A DNA stretch of 64,000 bases from Pseudoalteromonas sp. CO133X (GTDB lineage: Bacteria > Pseudomonadota > Gammaproteobacteria > Enterobacterales > Alteromonadaceae), in NCBI GenBank assembly GCA_004208945.1, contig SGPE01000030.1, forward strand, positions 843,291-907,290, in the 5' to 3' direction. Below are positions 15,302 through 23,096 of this stretch, one piece after another; position 1 is the first letter of the stretch, and each line of letters opens with the position of its first letter. Below the pieces are notes generated by a model that searched no databases, had not been told where the DNA came from, and was given only the letters and a program-made list of their open reading frames with translations. Both the position numbers and the translations under genes were made by a program.

Positions 15302-15994
15302 ATGTTAAAAAGAGTGTTTATTACCGGCGCCAACAGTGGTGTTGGGTACGAATTAGCCAAACAATATATTCTTCGAGGTGACGATGTAGCTTTATTTGAC
15401 TTGCACTTCAGCGAACAGACTAAACAACGCTTAACTAAACTTGCAGATTTTTGTCAGTATGTTGAATTTTTTGCAATACGAATCTGTGATATCGAAACAT
15501 TACAGATCCAAGTAAACAACGCGATTGCTGCAATCGGCAAACCTGAATTAGCCATTGAGTGTTCATCTTTTTGTATTGAATCCAGTGAGCAATTAACTCA
15601 AAAACATAGTTTAGTCAGTCATCATTTTGCCACTGTGATCACTCCCTACCTTGAAATGAACAGTCATTTGGCATTAACAGCACCGATAACAGAACCCACC
15701 AAGCTTTCACTCAACCCAGCCCTTTTACTTCTAAGCAAAAAGCTACGACTCAAATTAAAACCAAGCAATATAAAAGTCAGCTTAGTGTGTACAAACAAAA
15801 CGCATAGCACAGATGTAAACTCAGCTAAAATCGCCAAGCAAATGTTACACAGCTTAGATAAACAAAAATTAATGGTGATCCTAGGCTTACAATCTAAACT
15901 AACCTATATCATGAGCCGTTATTTACCGAATTGGATAATGGGTTCAATAATGGATCGCCTCATAAAACAACAACTAATAAGAACAACACGCTAA
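15302..15994 (+). CDS. Divergent short-chain dehydrogenase-like protein lacking the catalytic Tyr
   Basis: About 230 residues. The N-terminus MLKRVFITGANSGVGYELA carries the TGxxxGxG nucleotide-binding motif of short-chain dehydrogenases. The expected NAG motif and the YxxxK active site are not visible; at the position where the Tyr should lie the sequence reads NPALLLLSKKLRLKLK. It may be non-catalytic or a product of relaxed selection. The start ATG 15302 is preferred over 15281 because the Rossmann strand begins there. It ends 9 bases before the acyl-CoA ligase start, so the two are co-transcribed, probably under the upstream AraC protein. Confidence 0.7.
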   Translation: MLKRVFITGANSGVGYELAKQYILRGDDVALFDLHFSEQTKQRLTKLADFCQYVEFFAIRICDIETLQIQVNNAIAAIGKPELAIECSSFCIESSEQLTQKHSLVSHHFATVITPYLEMNSHLALTAPITEPTKLSLNPALLLLSKKLRLKLKPSNIKVSLVCTNKTHSTDVNSAKIAKQMLHSLDKQKLMVILGLQSKLTYIMSRYLPNWIMGSIMDRLIKQQLIRTTR

Positions 15995-16003
15995 GGAATA
16001 CCC

Positions 16004-17539
16004 ATGAACACACATGATAACCTCACGCAATTAATTGAGCATACGTGTCAAACTTATGCCGACCTTCCTGCCTACAATAGTGCGGGTAAAACCCTCACTT
16101 ATGCTCAAGTAGAACAACAGTCTCGTTACTTAGCACAGTGGTTTCAACAACAAAGTGGCCTAGTTGCAGGGGATCGAATAGCCATTCAACTGCCTAATAT
16201 TGTTGATTACCCTATTGTTACCTATGCAGCATTTCGTGCAGGGTTAATCGTAGTCAATACCAACCCACTTTATACTGCCCGTGAAATGCTGCATCAGTTT
16301 AATGATGCAGTTGTAAAAGCCATTGTTATTCTTGATGCTCTTACCGATAAATTAGCCACCATTATCAATGATACGTCGATCAAAACCGTTATTGTTGCAG
16401 CCGCGGTTGCTGAGCCAACATTGCAAGAAGGTCAATTTTCGTTAAATGAACTCATTCGCCAAGGAGAAAGACTCGCCCCTCTTAATACTCATCAAGCAAG
16501 TCGCGATGATATTGCAGTTTTACAATACACAGGCGGAACCACAGGCATAGCAAAAGCTGCGATGCTAAGCCATGGCAATATTTTAGCCAATGCAGAGCAA
16601 ATGAATGAGCGCTTTGACGACATTTTAAAGCCAGGTCAAGAAACAGGCATTTGCCCGCTACCGCTTTATCATATTTACGCCTTTACAGTGAATATGGTTG
16701 GCCTGTTTGCCATGGGGCAATTTAATGTACTGATTCCAAACCCTCGTGATTTAGATGCCTTAGTTAAGCAAATCGAACCGTTTGAGATTAATTACTTTTC
16801 AGGCATTAACACCCTATTTATTGGTTTGTGTATGCACCCAGGGTTTAAGGCACTGAATTTTTCGAACTTAAAAATGACCGTCTCAGGCGGCGCAGCCCTC
16901 ACCCATGCAGCTGCCGATGCGTGGATGAGCACCACAGGTTGTACAATCACAGAAGGCTATGGCTTATCAGAAACCTCACCTGTTGCCACACTCAACGACT
17001 TTAAAAAAGAAGAAATTGGCAGTATTGGGCGGCCTCTTTCAAATACTACCGTCGAAATTTGGGATGAAAATGATGAACCTGTTGCTGACGGTGAGTCTGG
17101 CGAAATTGTTGTTAAAGGCCCACAGGTGATGATGGGTTACTGGCAGCGCCAAGATGAAACCGATAAATGCATGAAACGTGGCTTTTTCAAAACCGGAGAT
17201 GTAGGCCTAAAATTGCCAAGTGGTAATTACAAAATTGTAGATCGTTTAAAAGACATGATTATTGTTTCTGGCTTTAACGTGTACCCTAACGAAGTTGAAA
17301 ATGTACTGTGTCAGCACCCAGCCATCTGTGAAGCGGCCGTTATTGGAGCAAAAGATGAAAAAACTGGTGAGCGTGTATGCGCCTACATTACTTTGAAAGA
17401 GCATATAGACGAACAACAAGTCACAGATTACTGCCGCGAAAACTTAAGTGCTTATAAAGTGCCTAAATCAATCATTTTTATGGAGGAGCTGCCTAAGTCA
17501 ACGGTAGGCAAAATTTTACGTCGTGAGTTACGCCAATAA
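16004..17539 (+). CDS. Long-chain acyl-CoA synthetase (FadD-like)
   Basis: A 511-residue AMP-forming ligase that activates a carboxylate, most likely a fatty acid, to its CoA ester. The P-loop motif YTGGTTGIAKAAMLSHGN is near residue 175, EGYGLSETSP near 317, FKTGDVG near 393 and VPKSIIFMEELPKSTVGKILRR at the C-terminus with the catalytic Lys. Segments such as AGLIVVNTNPLYTAREM are characteristic of FadD. It is somewhat shorter than E. coli FadD (561). It follows the SDR-like gene by 9 bases and ends before a strong terminator. It may be a paralogue with a narrow role set by the AraC regulator. Confidence 0.92.
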   Translation: MNTHDNLTQLIEHTCQTYADLPAYNSAGKTLTYAQVEQQSRYLAQWFQQQSGLVAGDRIAIQLPNIVDYPIVTYAAFRAGLIVVNTNPLYTAREMLHQFNDAVVKAIVILDALTDKLATIINDTSIKTVIVAAAVAEPTLQEGQFSLNELIRQGERLAPLNTHQASRDDIAVLQYTGGTTGIAKAAMLSHGNILANAEQMNERFDDILKPGQETGICPLPLYHIYAFTVNMVGLFAMGQFNVLIPNPRDLDALVKQIEPFEINYFSGINTLFIGLCMHPGFKALNFSNLKMTVSGGAALTHAAADAWMSTTGCTITEGYGLSETSPVATLNDFKKEEIGSIGRPLSNTTVEIWDENDEPVADGESGEIVVKGPQVMMGYWQRQDETDKCMKRGFFKTGDVGLKLPSGNYKIVDRLKDMIIVSGFNVYPNEVENVLCQHPAICEAAVIGAKDEKTGERVCAYITLKEHIDEQQVTDYCRENLSAYKVPKSIIFMEELPKSTVGKILRRELRQ

Positions 17540-17588
17540 CAAAGCGATCGTTTTAGCCGCATAACTGGTATAAAATAGTTAAAAGATA

Positions 17589-17615
17589 AAAGCATACCGT
17601 TAGGTATGCTTTTTA
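17589..17615 (+). terminator. Rho-independent terminator after the acyl-CoA ligase
   Basis: AAAGCATACC pairs with GGTATGCTTT around a 4-base loop and runs into TTTTTAATTT. It lies before the start codon of the next gene (17639), so any reading frame beginning inside it is not real. Confidence 0.88.
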
Positions 17616-17638
17616 ATTTAAGCGGTTTTAAGGTCATT

Positions 17639-18058
17639 ATGGAAAAGTTTATTAATCACATTCAACTCGGTTACTTAGGTTTACTGCCGTTTTTAGGCTG
17701 CGTAGGCTGGCCACTCATAGCAGGGAGTAATGCTGTCAACTTAGACTTTTTCACTTATTATAGCATTGCTATTTTAGCCTTTATGGCTGGTAACTTATGG
17801 CATGCTGGCCAACAGACGCATGCTGATGCCATTAAAGCCATTATCCCTATCTTACCGATTGGCTTTTTAAGTTTTTTACCAGCAACTTGGACACTGACTT
17901 GGCTCGCTGCAAGTTTTTGGTTAGTGCTTTTATTCGAAAAAAGCTCACCGCAGTGGCAAACGTATCATATTGATTACCAAAAGATGCGATTCGTTTTAAC
18001 CTCAGTGGTATTTGTATGCCATATATTTGTGATTGGCATGAGTATCTATCCTGAGTAG
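17639..18058 (+). CDS. DUF3429-type small membrane protein
   Basis: A 139-residue inner membrane protein with about four hydrophobic segments. Sequence features such as LGYLGLLPFLGCVGWPL at the start and a central FMAGNLWHAGQQ fit the DUF3429 family, which has no assigned function. The ATG at 17639 is preceded by AAGG at seven bases. It follows the terminator of the fadD-like gene and so probably has its own promoter. The neighbours downstream (a second small membrane protein and an rRNA-methyltransferase-like gene) give no clear clue. Confidence 0.75.
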   Translation: MEKFINHIQLGYLGLLPFLGCVGWPLIAGSNAVNLDFFTYYSIAILAFMAGNLWHAGQQTHADAIKAIIPILPIGFLSFLPATWTLTWLAASFWLVLLFEKSSPQWQTYHIDYQKMRFVLTSVVFVCHIFVIGMSIYPE

Positions 18059-18112
18059 CCCTTTTCTCGCGTTTGCGGTAACATCCGCGGCTCAGATTTT
18101 TAAGGACTTGCT

Positions 18113-18484
18113 ATGATAGATCAACTACGCGCCAAGCTAGACCACCTCGGCGAAAATTACGTTGAAAAAGGTGCTCACTTCAAAATTAAAGTGATCCCAT
18201 TTTTTTGTGCGATTCACATCAAAAAAGACCACAAAAACCAAGGTTCTTTAAAGCTGTATTCAAATCAGCTCATTGAAATATTTTTAGCAACCATGTTTTT
18301 GCTATTCGGATTAATGCTTTTTGATACAGATGCAGGCTTTACCCACGGTCCTATTCATATCGTTATTGCCGTTTTGATTAGTTTTAACTTAATCTTTAAG
18401 CAAATTGCCATTGAAGGTTTAAAAACTCGCTTAGCACTTTGCCCTGAAATTGCAGTTGAAACATCGCCAGAACAAGGCAAATAA
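18113..18484 (+). CDS. Uncharacterised two-helix membrane protein
   Basis: A 123-residue protein. A polar N-terminal part (about 1-48) is followed by two membrane helices (about 50-70 and 80-100) and a short polar tail. I do not recognise the family. AAGGA lies about eight bases before the ATG. It ends four bases before the BMT5-like gene, suggesting co-translation with it. Confidence 0.7.
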   Translation: MIDQLRAKLDHLGENYVEKGAHFKIKVIPFFCAIHIKKDHKNQGSLKLYSNQLIEIFLATMFLLFGLMLFDTDAGFTHGPIHIVIAVLISFNLIFKQIAIEGLKTRLALCPEIAVETSPEQGK

Positions 18485-18488
18485 CAGC

Positions 18489-19289
18489 ATGTTTTTAGAC
18501 CCAAGTTGGCGCATATTAACGGTTGGCGATGGTGATTTATCATTTTCGCATGCTTTAGCAAGTCATTTAAAACCCAAAAAGCTTGTTGCTTCGACCTATG
18601 ATGATGCAAATACCATAGAACAAAAATATGCCGACAATGCACTTAGCGCCTTGCAACAACTCAATATACAAACACTTACCGAGTTTGATGTAACAAAACC
18701 TGAATCGTGGCAGCGCTTAGGAGATGCTCGTTTCGATGTGGTAATTTTTCAATTTCCACTCATTCCAGCTTTTGTAGGTGAAGCTGCATTTAAAGCAAAT
18801 ACAAAACTCGGTGGTATGAATGTGTTAAACCGTGCTTTGTTGCATCGCTATTTAGACTACGCTAGTCAATTCGCATTAAATAAAAACGGCCCAATGCTGT
18901 GTTACATCACCTCTAAAGATGTAAAACCCTATCGCGAATGGAATATTGAAGGCAGCTTAAATCAGGGGCTAAACTGCCATTATTTAGGGCAAATGCCATT
19001 TGATATTAACCTATTCCCTGGCTATAAAATTCGCAATGTTGACCGCGATAAACACGTTAAAGACACCAGTGGCATTACCTACGTCTTTAGCGAAAAAACG
19101 AACAGCGAGATTACCTCTAAGCTTACTTTACCCGCTTATTTAGGTGATAAACACTGTGCATTATGCCGCGTTGGTCCTTATATGGCACAAGAAGATGAAG
19201 ACAAACATTTGTTAAGCAAAAAACATAAGCAAATGGAAAAATTTGAACAGGATTGGCAAGCATGGCTTGCACAAAACAACGAGGAGTAA
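18489..19289 (+). CDS. BMT5-like Rossmann protein with C-terminal C2H2-type finger
   Basis: A 266-residue protein. The opening LTVGDGDLSFSHALASHL, followed by LVASTYD, is the signature of the DUF2431/BMT5-like domain, the Rossmann methyltransferase domain of yeast 25S rRNA (uridine-N3) methyltransferase. The body continues with FDVVIFQFPLIP and MLCYITSKDV segments. At the C-terminus CALCRVGPYMAQEDEDKH carries a C-x2-C-x12-H-x5-H pattern ending in HLLSKKHKQMEKF, like the U1/matrin-type zinc finger. Bacterial members have no defined substrate, so RNA methylation is only a family inference. The start ATG 18489 follows the previous stop by four bases. Confidence 0.75.
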   Translation: MFLDPSWRILTVGDGDLSFSHALASHLKPKKLVASTYDDANTIEQKYADNALSALQQLNIQTLTEFDVTKPESWQRLGDARFDVVIFQFPLIPAFVGEAAFKANTKLGGMNVLNRALLHRYLDYASQFALNKNGPMLCYITSKDVKPYREWNIEGSLNQGLNCHYLGQMPFDINLFPGYKIRNVDRDKHVKDTSGITYVFSEKTNSEITSKLTLPAYLGDKHCALCRVGPYMAQEDEDKHLLSKKHKQMEKFEQDWQAWLAQNNEE

Positions 19290-19291
19290 CC

Positions 19292-20287
19292 ATGAACTTT
19301 GTGATTGTCGGTACCAATTTTATAAGCGACACGCTACTAAGTGCAGCCAAACAAATTGAACAATTCTCCTTATATGGCGTGTGCTCTCGAGAGCAGCAAA
19401 CAGGCGAAGCTTTTCTTGCAAAGCACGACATTGCTGACGCTAAAGTGTTCACTAATATTGAACAAGTATGCCAAGACCCATTAGTCGATGCAGTCTACAT
19501 TGCTGCACCAAATAGCCTACACAAACACTACGCTGTCATGTGTTTAGAAGCCGGTAAACATGTTTTAGGTGAGAAGCCTTCGGCTGCTAATAGCAAAGAG
19601 CTTGCGGCAATCATTCAAGCGGCAAAAACCCATCAACGCCTATACATGGAAGCGATGATGACCACGCATTTACCAAACTTTGCACGCTTAAAAAATGCCC
19701 TCACAAAAATTGGTACACCGCGCAAATATATTGGTCAATATAGTCAATACTCATCACGTTACGATAAATATAAAAATGGCGAGCGGCCAAATACTTTCTT
19801 GCCAGAATTTGCTAATGGTGCACTGGTCGATTTAGGTATCTATCCGCTTTATATTTTACTCGCTTTATGGGGCGCGCCTCAAAGTGTAAAAGCCAGCGGT
19901 GTGTTGCTTGAAACAGGTGTTGATGGCGCTGGCGATGTGTTATTGAATTACGCCGATAAACAAGCGGTGATCAGCTACTCTAAAATCTCGCAAGGTGATA
20001 ATTTTACTGAAATTCAAGGTGAAAAAGGCCGTATTCGTATCGAAGCGGTATCACTATTAAAACGTATGCAGTTTATTGGTAATGATGGCACGGTTGAAGA
20101 GCTCTCAGAGCCATTTGATGAACACTTTATGCGCCACGAAGTAAGCCACTTTATTAATGCAGTAAAAGCAGGGCAGATTGAGTCGAGTGTCAACACACAT
20201 ACTTTATCAAAACAGGTTATGGCTGTGCTTGATGAAGCAAGAGCTCAATTAGGTGTTGTCTACCCTGCTGATAATCATATTTCCTGA
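19292..20287 (+). CDS. GFO/IDH/MocA family oxidoreductase
   Basis: A 331-residue NAD(P)-dependent oxidoreductase. The N-terminal Rossmann domain begins MNFVIVGTNFISDTL. The GEKPSAAN motif, a variant of the family EKP motif whose Lys is catalytic, lies near residue 92, followed by the MEAMMTTHLP segment. The C-terminal sheet contains NGALVDLGIYPLY, as in trans-dihydrodiol and sugar dehydrogenases. The substrate, probably a sugar or cyclitol, cannot be told. The start ATG 19292 follows GAGGAG and overlaps no other gene. It is close behind the BMT5-like gene (2-base gap) and ends before a strong hairpin, so it is the last gene of this small cluster. Confidence 0.9.
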   Translation: MNFVIVGTNFISDTLLSAAKQIEQFSLYGVCSREQQTGEAFLAKHDIADAKVFTNIEQVCQDPLVDAVYIAAPNSLHKHYAVMCLEAGKHVLGEKPSAANSKELAAIIQAAKTHQRLYMEAMMTTHLPNFARLKNALTKIGTPRKYIGQYSQYSSRYDKYKNGERPNTFLPEFANGALVDLGIYPLYILLALWGAPQSVKASGVLLETGVDGAGDVLLNYADKQAVISYSKISQGDNFTEIQGEKGRIRIEAVSLLKRMQFIGNDGTVEELSEPFDEHFMRHEVSHFINAVKAGQIESSVNTHTLSKQVMAVLDEARAQLGVVYPADNHIS

Positions 20288-20305
20288 TAATACCTCGTAA
20301 CATAA

Positions 20306-20330
20306 AAAGGCGAGAATTATACTCGCCTTT
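20306..20330. terminator. Bidirectional terminator between convergent genes
   Basis: A 9-bp stem AAAGGCGAG/CTCGCCTTT with a 7-base loop lies between the oxidoreductase and the convergent TonB receptor. A-runs and T-runs lie on both sides. Confidence 0.85.
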
Positions 20331-20350
20331 ATCGGTTTAACTCGTAGCTT

Positions 20351-22402
20351 CTAAAACCTATAAGTAACTGAAGCCCCTAAAGTTTGTGGGTTCACAACAC
20401 CCACATAACCTTGCGGGTAACGACCACTGGCAGGCTCTCTTGCTGTGTACTCTTGCTCATCGAATGCATTATTAATAAATGCACTAATCAACCATTGCTC
20501 AGTATCGTAAGTAATCGTTAAACGAGTAAGGGTATAATCGCCCGCAACGCGCTCTTCTGTGTTTGTTAAGTCACCATAAAACTCATCAACATAATTAGCG
20601 CTCAAATTAACTTTTAGGCTATCTGTAAACCAATGCGATAAACCTAAGCTTGCTGTTAATTCAGGAGCTGAGTTAAGGTCATTATCCACAGCTTCAGGAA
20701 ATGCTGACGATTCATCGATTTTAGTTTTTAATAATCCTAAACCACCATGTAATTGCCATTGGTCGCCCAACATACTGTATGCTTCAAGCTCTAAGCCGTA
20801 GCTGTGTGCATCTTCAATATTAGTAATTCTCCGTGCTGCGCTCAGTGCCTGATAACCGTTAAAGTTGTTATAAAACACATTAGCACTAATATTTAGATCG
20901 CCATTATTTAAAACACTACGGGAGCCGATTTCATAGGTGTTTACCGTCTCTTCATCGTAGTAGTAGTAATCTTCAGCAGTAAAGTCTAATGCGCCACCAC
21001 CCGCGTTGTAACCTCTGCGAGCACTTGCAAATAACGTTGTTTCTTCGGTAATTTTGTATTGCAGGGCAAGCTTAGGTAAACGTAGAGTATGCGAGTCATC
21101 TAATTGCTCAACAAGCATGTCACCGCGAAATGCCATATTGAAGTTACGTACTTGTTCTTCACGTTCAATACGCAGCCCTGCTGTTAAAGTAAGTTGGCTA
21201 TTTAAGTTAAAGCTTGATTCACCGTAAATTGCCGTTGATTTGCTGCTATCGTCACCGAAGTAATAAGTAGCCCCTACACTCTCAAAATCTTGGTCGCGGT
21301 CAAAATAAGCAAGCCCGACAAAACCTGAGTAAAAATCACTATTTAAGCCAAAGTTTAATTTAGTATCTAGGGTTACATTTGATTCATCCATCGAAACATC
21401 TGATTCAGCACTTTGCTGCGGCTCATAGGCATCAAATGCCCATTTGTAATCCATATAGGCAACGAGCACATCTAGCGAGAAGTTTTCATTAATTTTGTAG
21501 TCAACATTGACCTGTGTTGTATCTGATTCAGTATCCAGAATACGTTGAAATAGGGGTATATAATCGGTTGGCTCAGCAGCTTCAAAGTATTTACGTCCAG
21601 CGTTACCCTCTTCGTTGTATGTTGAATAGGTCAGTTGTACAGATAAATCCTCGAATGGGGTATAAAGGAGTTTGGCACGGGTGCTACTAGTATCCAGCTT
21701 GTTTAGTTCTCGATCTGTTGGGTTTGTGTCGTACACTGGTGGGTTAGAGAAAGTCTCACCATCAATATATTGCGTTGATAAGCGAAATGCTAACACATCT
21801 TCAACGAGTGCCCCCGATATAACCGCCGCCGTATCAAAATAGTTATCTTGATTACGATAACCAACGCGCACTGCTCCCTCAAATTCTTGCGTTGGGGCTT
21901 TAGTTTTCATGTATACCGCGCCAGCAATACTATTTCGACCATTGCTTGTAGATTGCGGACCTCGGTATACTTCGATCTGCTCCATATCCCAAAGGCCAGT
22001 ATCGCCCGTAAGGTCTGCAACAAAGGGCTGGCTTACCCCATCAATTAATGTTGAGACACGCGCTTTCGAACCACCACTAAATGAGTTAAAACCTGTTGCA
22101 CCACCATTGCCAGACACACCCCGCATATCCGGTACTGCGCCAGTTAACACAACCACATTAGCCATCTCTGAAAGAGCTTCTGATATAGATGCAAGCTGAC
22201 CATTTTCAATTAATGACGTATCAACAACAGCAACTGATGACATGGTTTCTTTCAATGATTTTTCAGTTTTTTCACCGGTGACAACAATCGTATCCATCGA
22301 TTTTCGATTACTTTCGTCATCAGCTAATACGGCTGTATTAGTAACAAGTAATGAAGCTGCAATCACAGCTGATAGTGAGTTTAATTTAAATGCAGTGGCC
22401 AA
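20351..22402 (-). CDS. TonB-dependent receptor, siderophore type (module 1)
   Basis: A 683-residue outer membrane receptor. The signal peptide ends at VLADD. A TonB-box-like DTIVVTG and the plug domain (about 45-155) follow, with VYRGPQSTSNGRNSIAGAV typical of siderophore receptors. A 22-strand barrel ends in a C-terminal aromatic residue (GASVTYRF). The divergent genes encode two small membrane proteins and a PepSY-domain membrane protein, which in other bacteria accompany ferrisiderophore receptors. The ligand is therefore probably a ferric siderophore or similar iron chelate. A Fur-like site lies in the shared upstream region. Confidence 0.92.
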   Translation of the reverse strand: MATAFKLNSLSAVIAASLLVTNTAVLADDESNRKSMDTIVVTGEKTEKSLKETMSSVAVVDTSLIENGQLASISEALSEMANVVVLTGAVPDMRGVSGNGGATGFNSFSGGSKARVSTLIDGVSQPFVADLTGDTGLWDMEQIEVYRGPQSTSNGRNSIAGAVYMKTKAPTQEFEGAVRVGYRNQDNYFDTAAVISGALVEDVLAFRLSTQYIDGETFSNPPVYDTNPTDRELNKLDTSSTRAKLLYTPFEDLSVQLTYSTYNEEGNAGRKYFEAAEPTDYIPLFQRILDTESDTTQVNVDYKINENFSLDVLVAYMDYKWAFDAYEPQQSAESDVSMDESNVTLDTKLNFGLNSDFYSGFVGLAYFDRDQDFESVGATYYFGDDSSKSTAIYGESSFNLNSQLTLTAGLRIEREEQVRNFNMAFRGDMLVEQLDDSHTLRLPKLALQYKITEETTLFASARRGYNAGGGALDFTAEDYYYYDEETVNTYEIGSRSVLNNGDLNISANVFYNNFNGYQALSAARRITNIEDAHSYGLELEAYSMLGDQWQLHGGLGLLKTKIDESSAFPEAVDNDLNSAPELTASLGLSHWFTDSLKVNLSANYVDEFYGDLTNTEERVAGDYTLTRLTITYDTEQWLISAFINNAFDEQEYTAREPASGRYPQGYVGVVNPQTLGASVTYRF

Positions 22403-22497
22403 TTTTCTTTCCCCAAAAAGAGATTATTAGTATTTATGAATGTTTGAGCTAATAGAAAAGCGCGAAAAATCTAGCACAACGAAAACGCTATTGCAAT

Positions 22498-22512
22498 TGA
22501 GTTTAGTTATCA
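22498..22512. promoter_or_regulatory. Weak Fur-box-like site
   Basis: Read on the minus strand, TGATAACTAAACTCA matches 10 of 14 defined positions of the 7-1-7 Fur consensus TGATAATnATTATCA. It lies between the divergent receptor and membrane-protein genes and could control both. The match is modest. Confidence 0.4.
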
Positions 22513-22548
22513 TTTAGAATTGTAAAAAATAACTACAACTAACTACCT

Positions 22549-22809
22549 ATGTTTTTTACTTTATCAACCTTACTGCTTGCATTAGCGGTGGGGATATTTT
22601 ATTGCACTCGAAAGCAGCAACGCTTATTAATAAAACCTTTGAACAAACGTTTTCGAGGGGTCGCTGTAAGCTTAGTAATCACCGCTATTATTTTGACCTC
22701 TCAACAGTTTTCAAACTCTGCAACTGTGTTTTTAGTCATTTTTACACTGATGATAATGTTAATGCTGATCCCACTTCTAAGCTTGTTCTATAAAAAGGAT
22801 AATTCATGA
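22549..22809 (+). CDS. Small hydrophobic membrane protein of an iron-uptake cluster
   Basis: An 86-residue protein with three predicted membrane helices (about 3-16, 37-50 and 57-79) and a basic stretch between the first two. It resembles in size and position the small DUF3325-type proteins found beside PepSY proteins and TonB receptors, but I cannot confirm the family from sequence alone. Its end overlaps the next start by four bases (ATGA-type junction), so it is coupled to the DUF3649-like gene. Confidence 0.6.
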   Translation: MFFTLSTLLLALAVGIFYCTRKQQRLLIKPLNKRFRGVAVSLVITAIILTSQQFSNSATVFLVIFTLMIMLMLIPLLSLFYKKDNS

Positions 22810-23096
22810 CTCGCTCTCAAAAATATCAGCCGACATGGCTAGGTAAGACCTTCGCAGGCGCACTACTAGGATTAGCGCTTGCATTTATACTTATCGCTTT
22901 TTTTGCGTGGTATGGTCCGGGCGGGATTGATGCGCGCGATAAAGTGCAGTTCAACATGTGGATGATTCCCCCCTTATGGTTGTCTATTTTTAGTTTCACT
23001 TACTTATTTAATTCTGCAAAACAGGCATGGCTACTTTTAGGTGGGTTAACTGTACTGCTTTACACAGGCTTTTTTATGCTAAGAGGTGGGCTATGA
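22806..23096 (+). CDS. Small membrane protein, DUF3649-like
   Basis: A 96-residue protein with three membrane helices. Features such as TWLGKTFAGALLGLALAF at the start, a central QFNMWMIPPLWLSIFSFTYLF and a hydrophobic end ending MLRGGL fit the DUF3649/iron-uptake-associated small proteins. It overlaps its upstream neighbour and the downstream PepSY gene by four bases each. This tight coupling suggests a membrane complex handling iron imported by the divergent receptor. Confidence 0.65.
   Translation: MTRSQKYQPTWLGKTFAGALLGLALAFILIAFFAWYGPGGIDARDKVQFNMWMIPPLWLSIFSFTYLFNSAKQAWLLLGGLTVLLYTGFFMLRGGL

Noticed and set aside
17606-17638. An upstream start for the DUF3429 protein
   Set aside because: It lies inside the terminator hairpin of the preceding gene; the ATG at 17639 has a ribosome site.
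19123-19452. A 109-codon minus-strand frame over the BMT5-like and oxidoreductase junction
   Set aside because: Both genes on the plus strand are strongly supported, and the antisense frame shows no motif.
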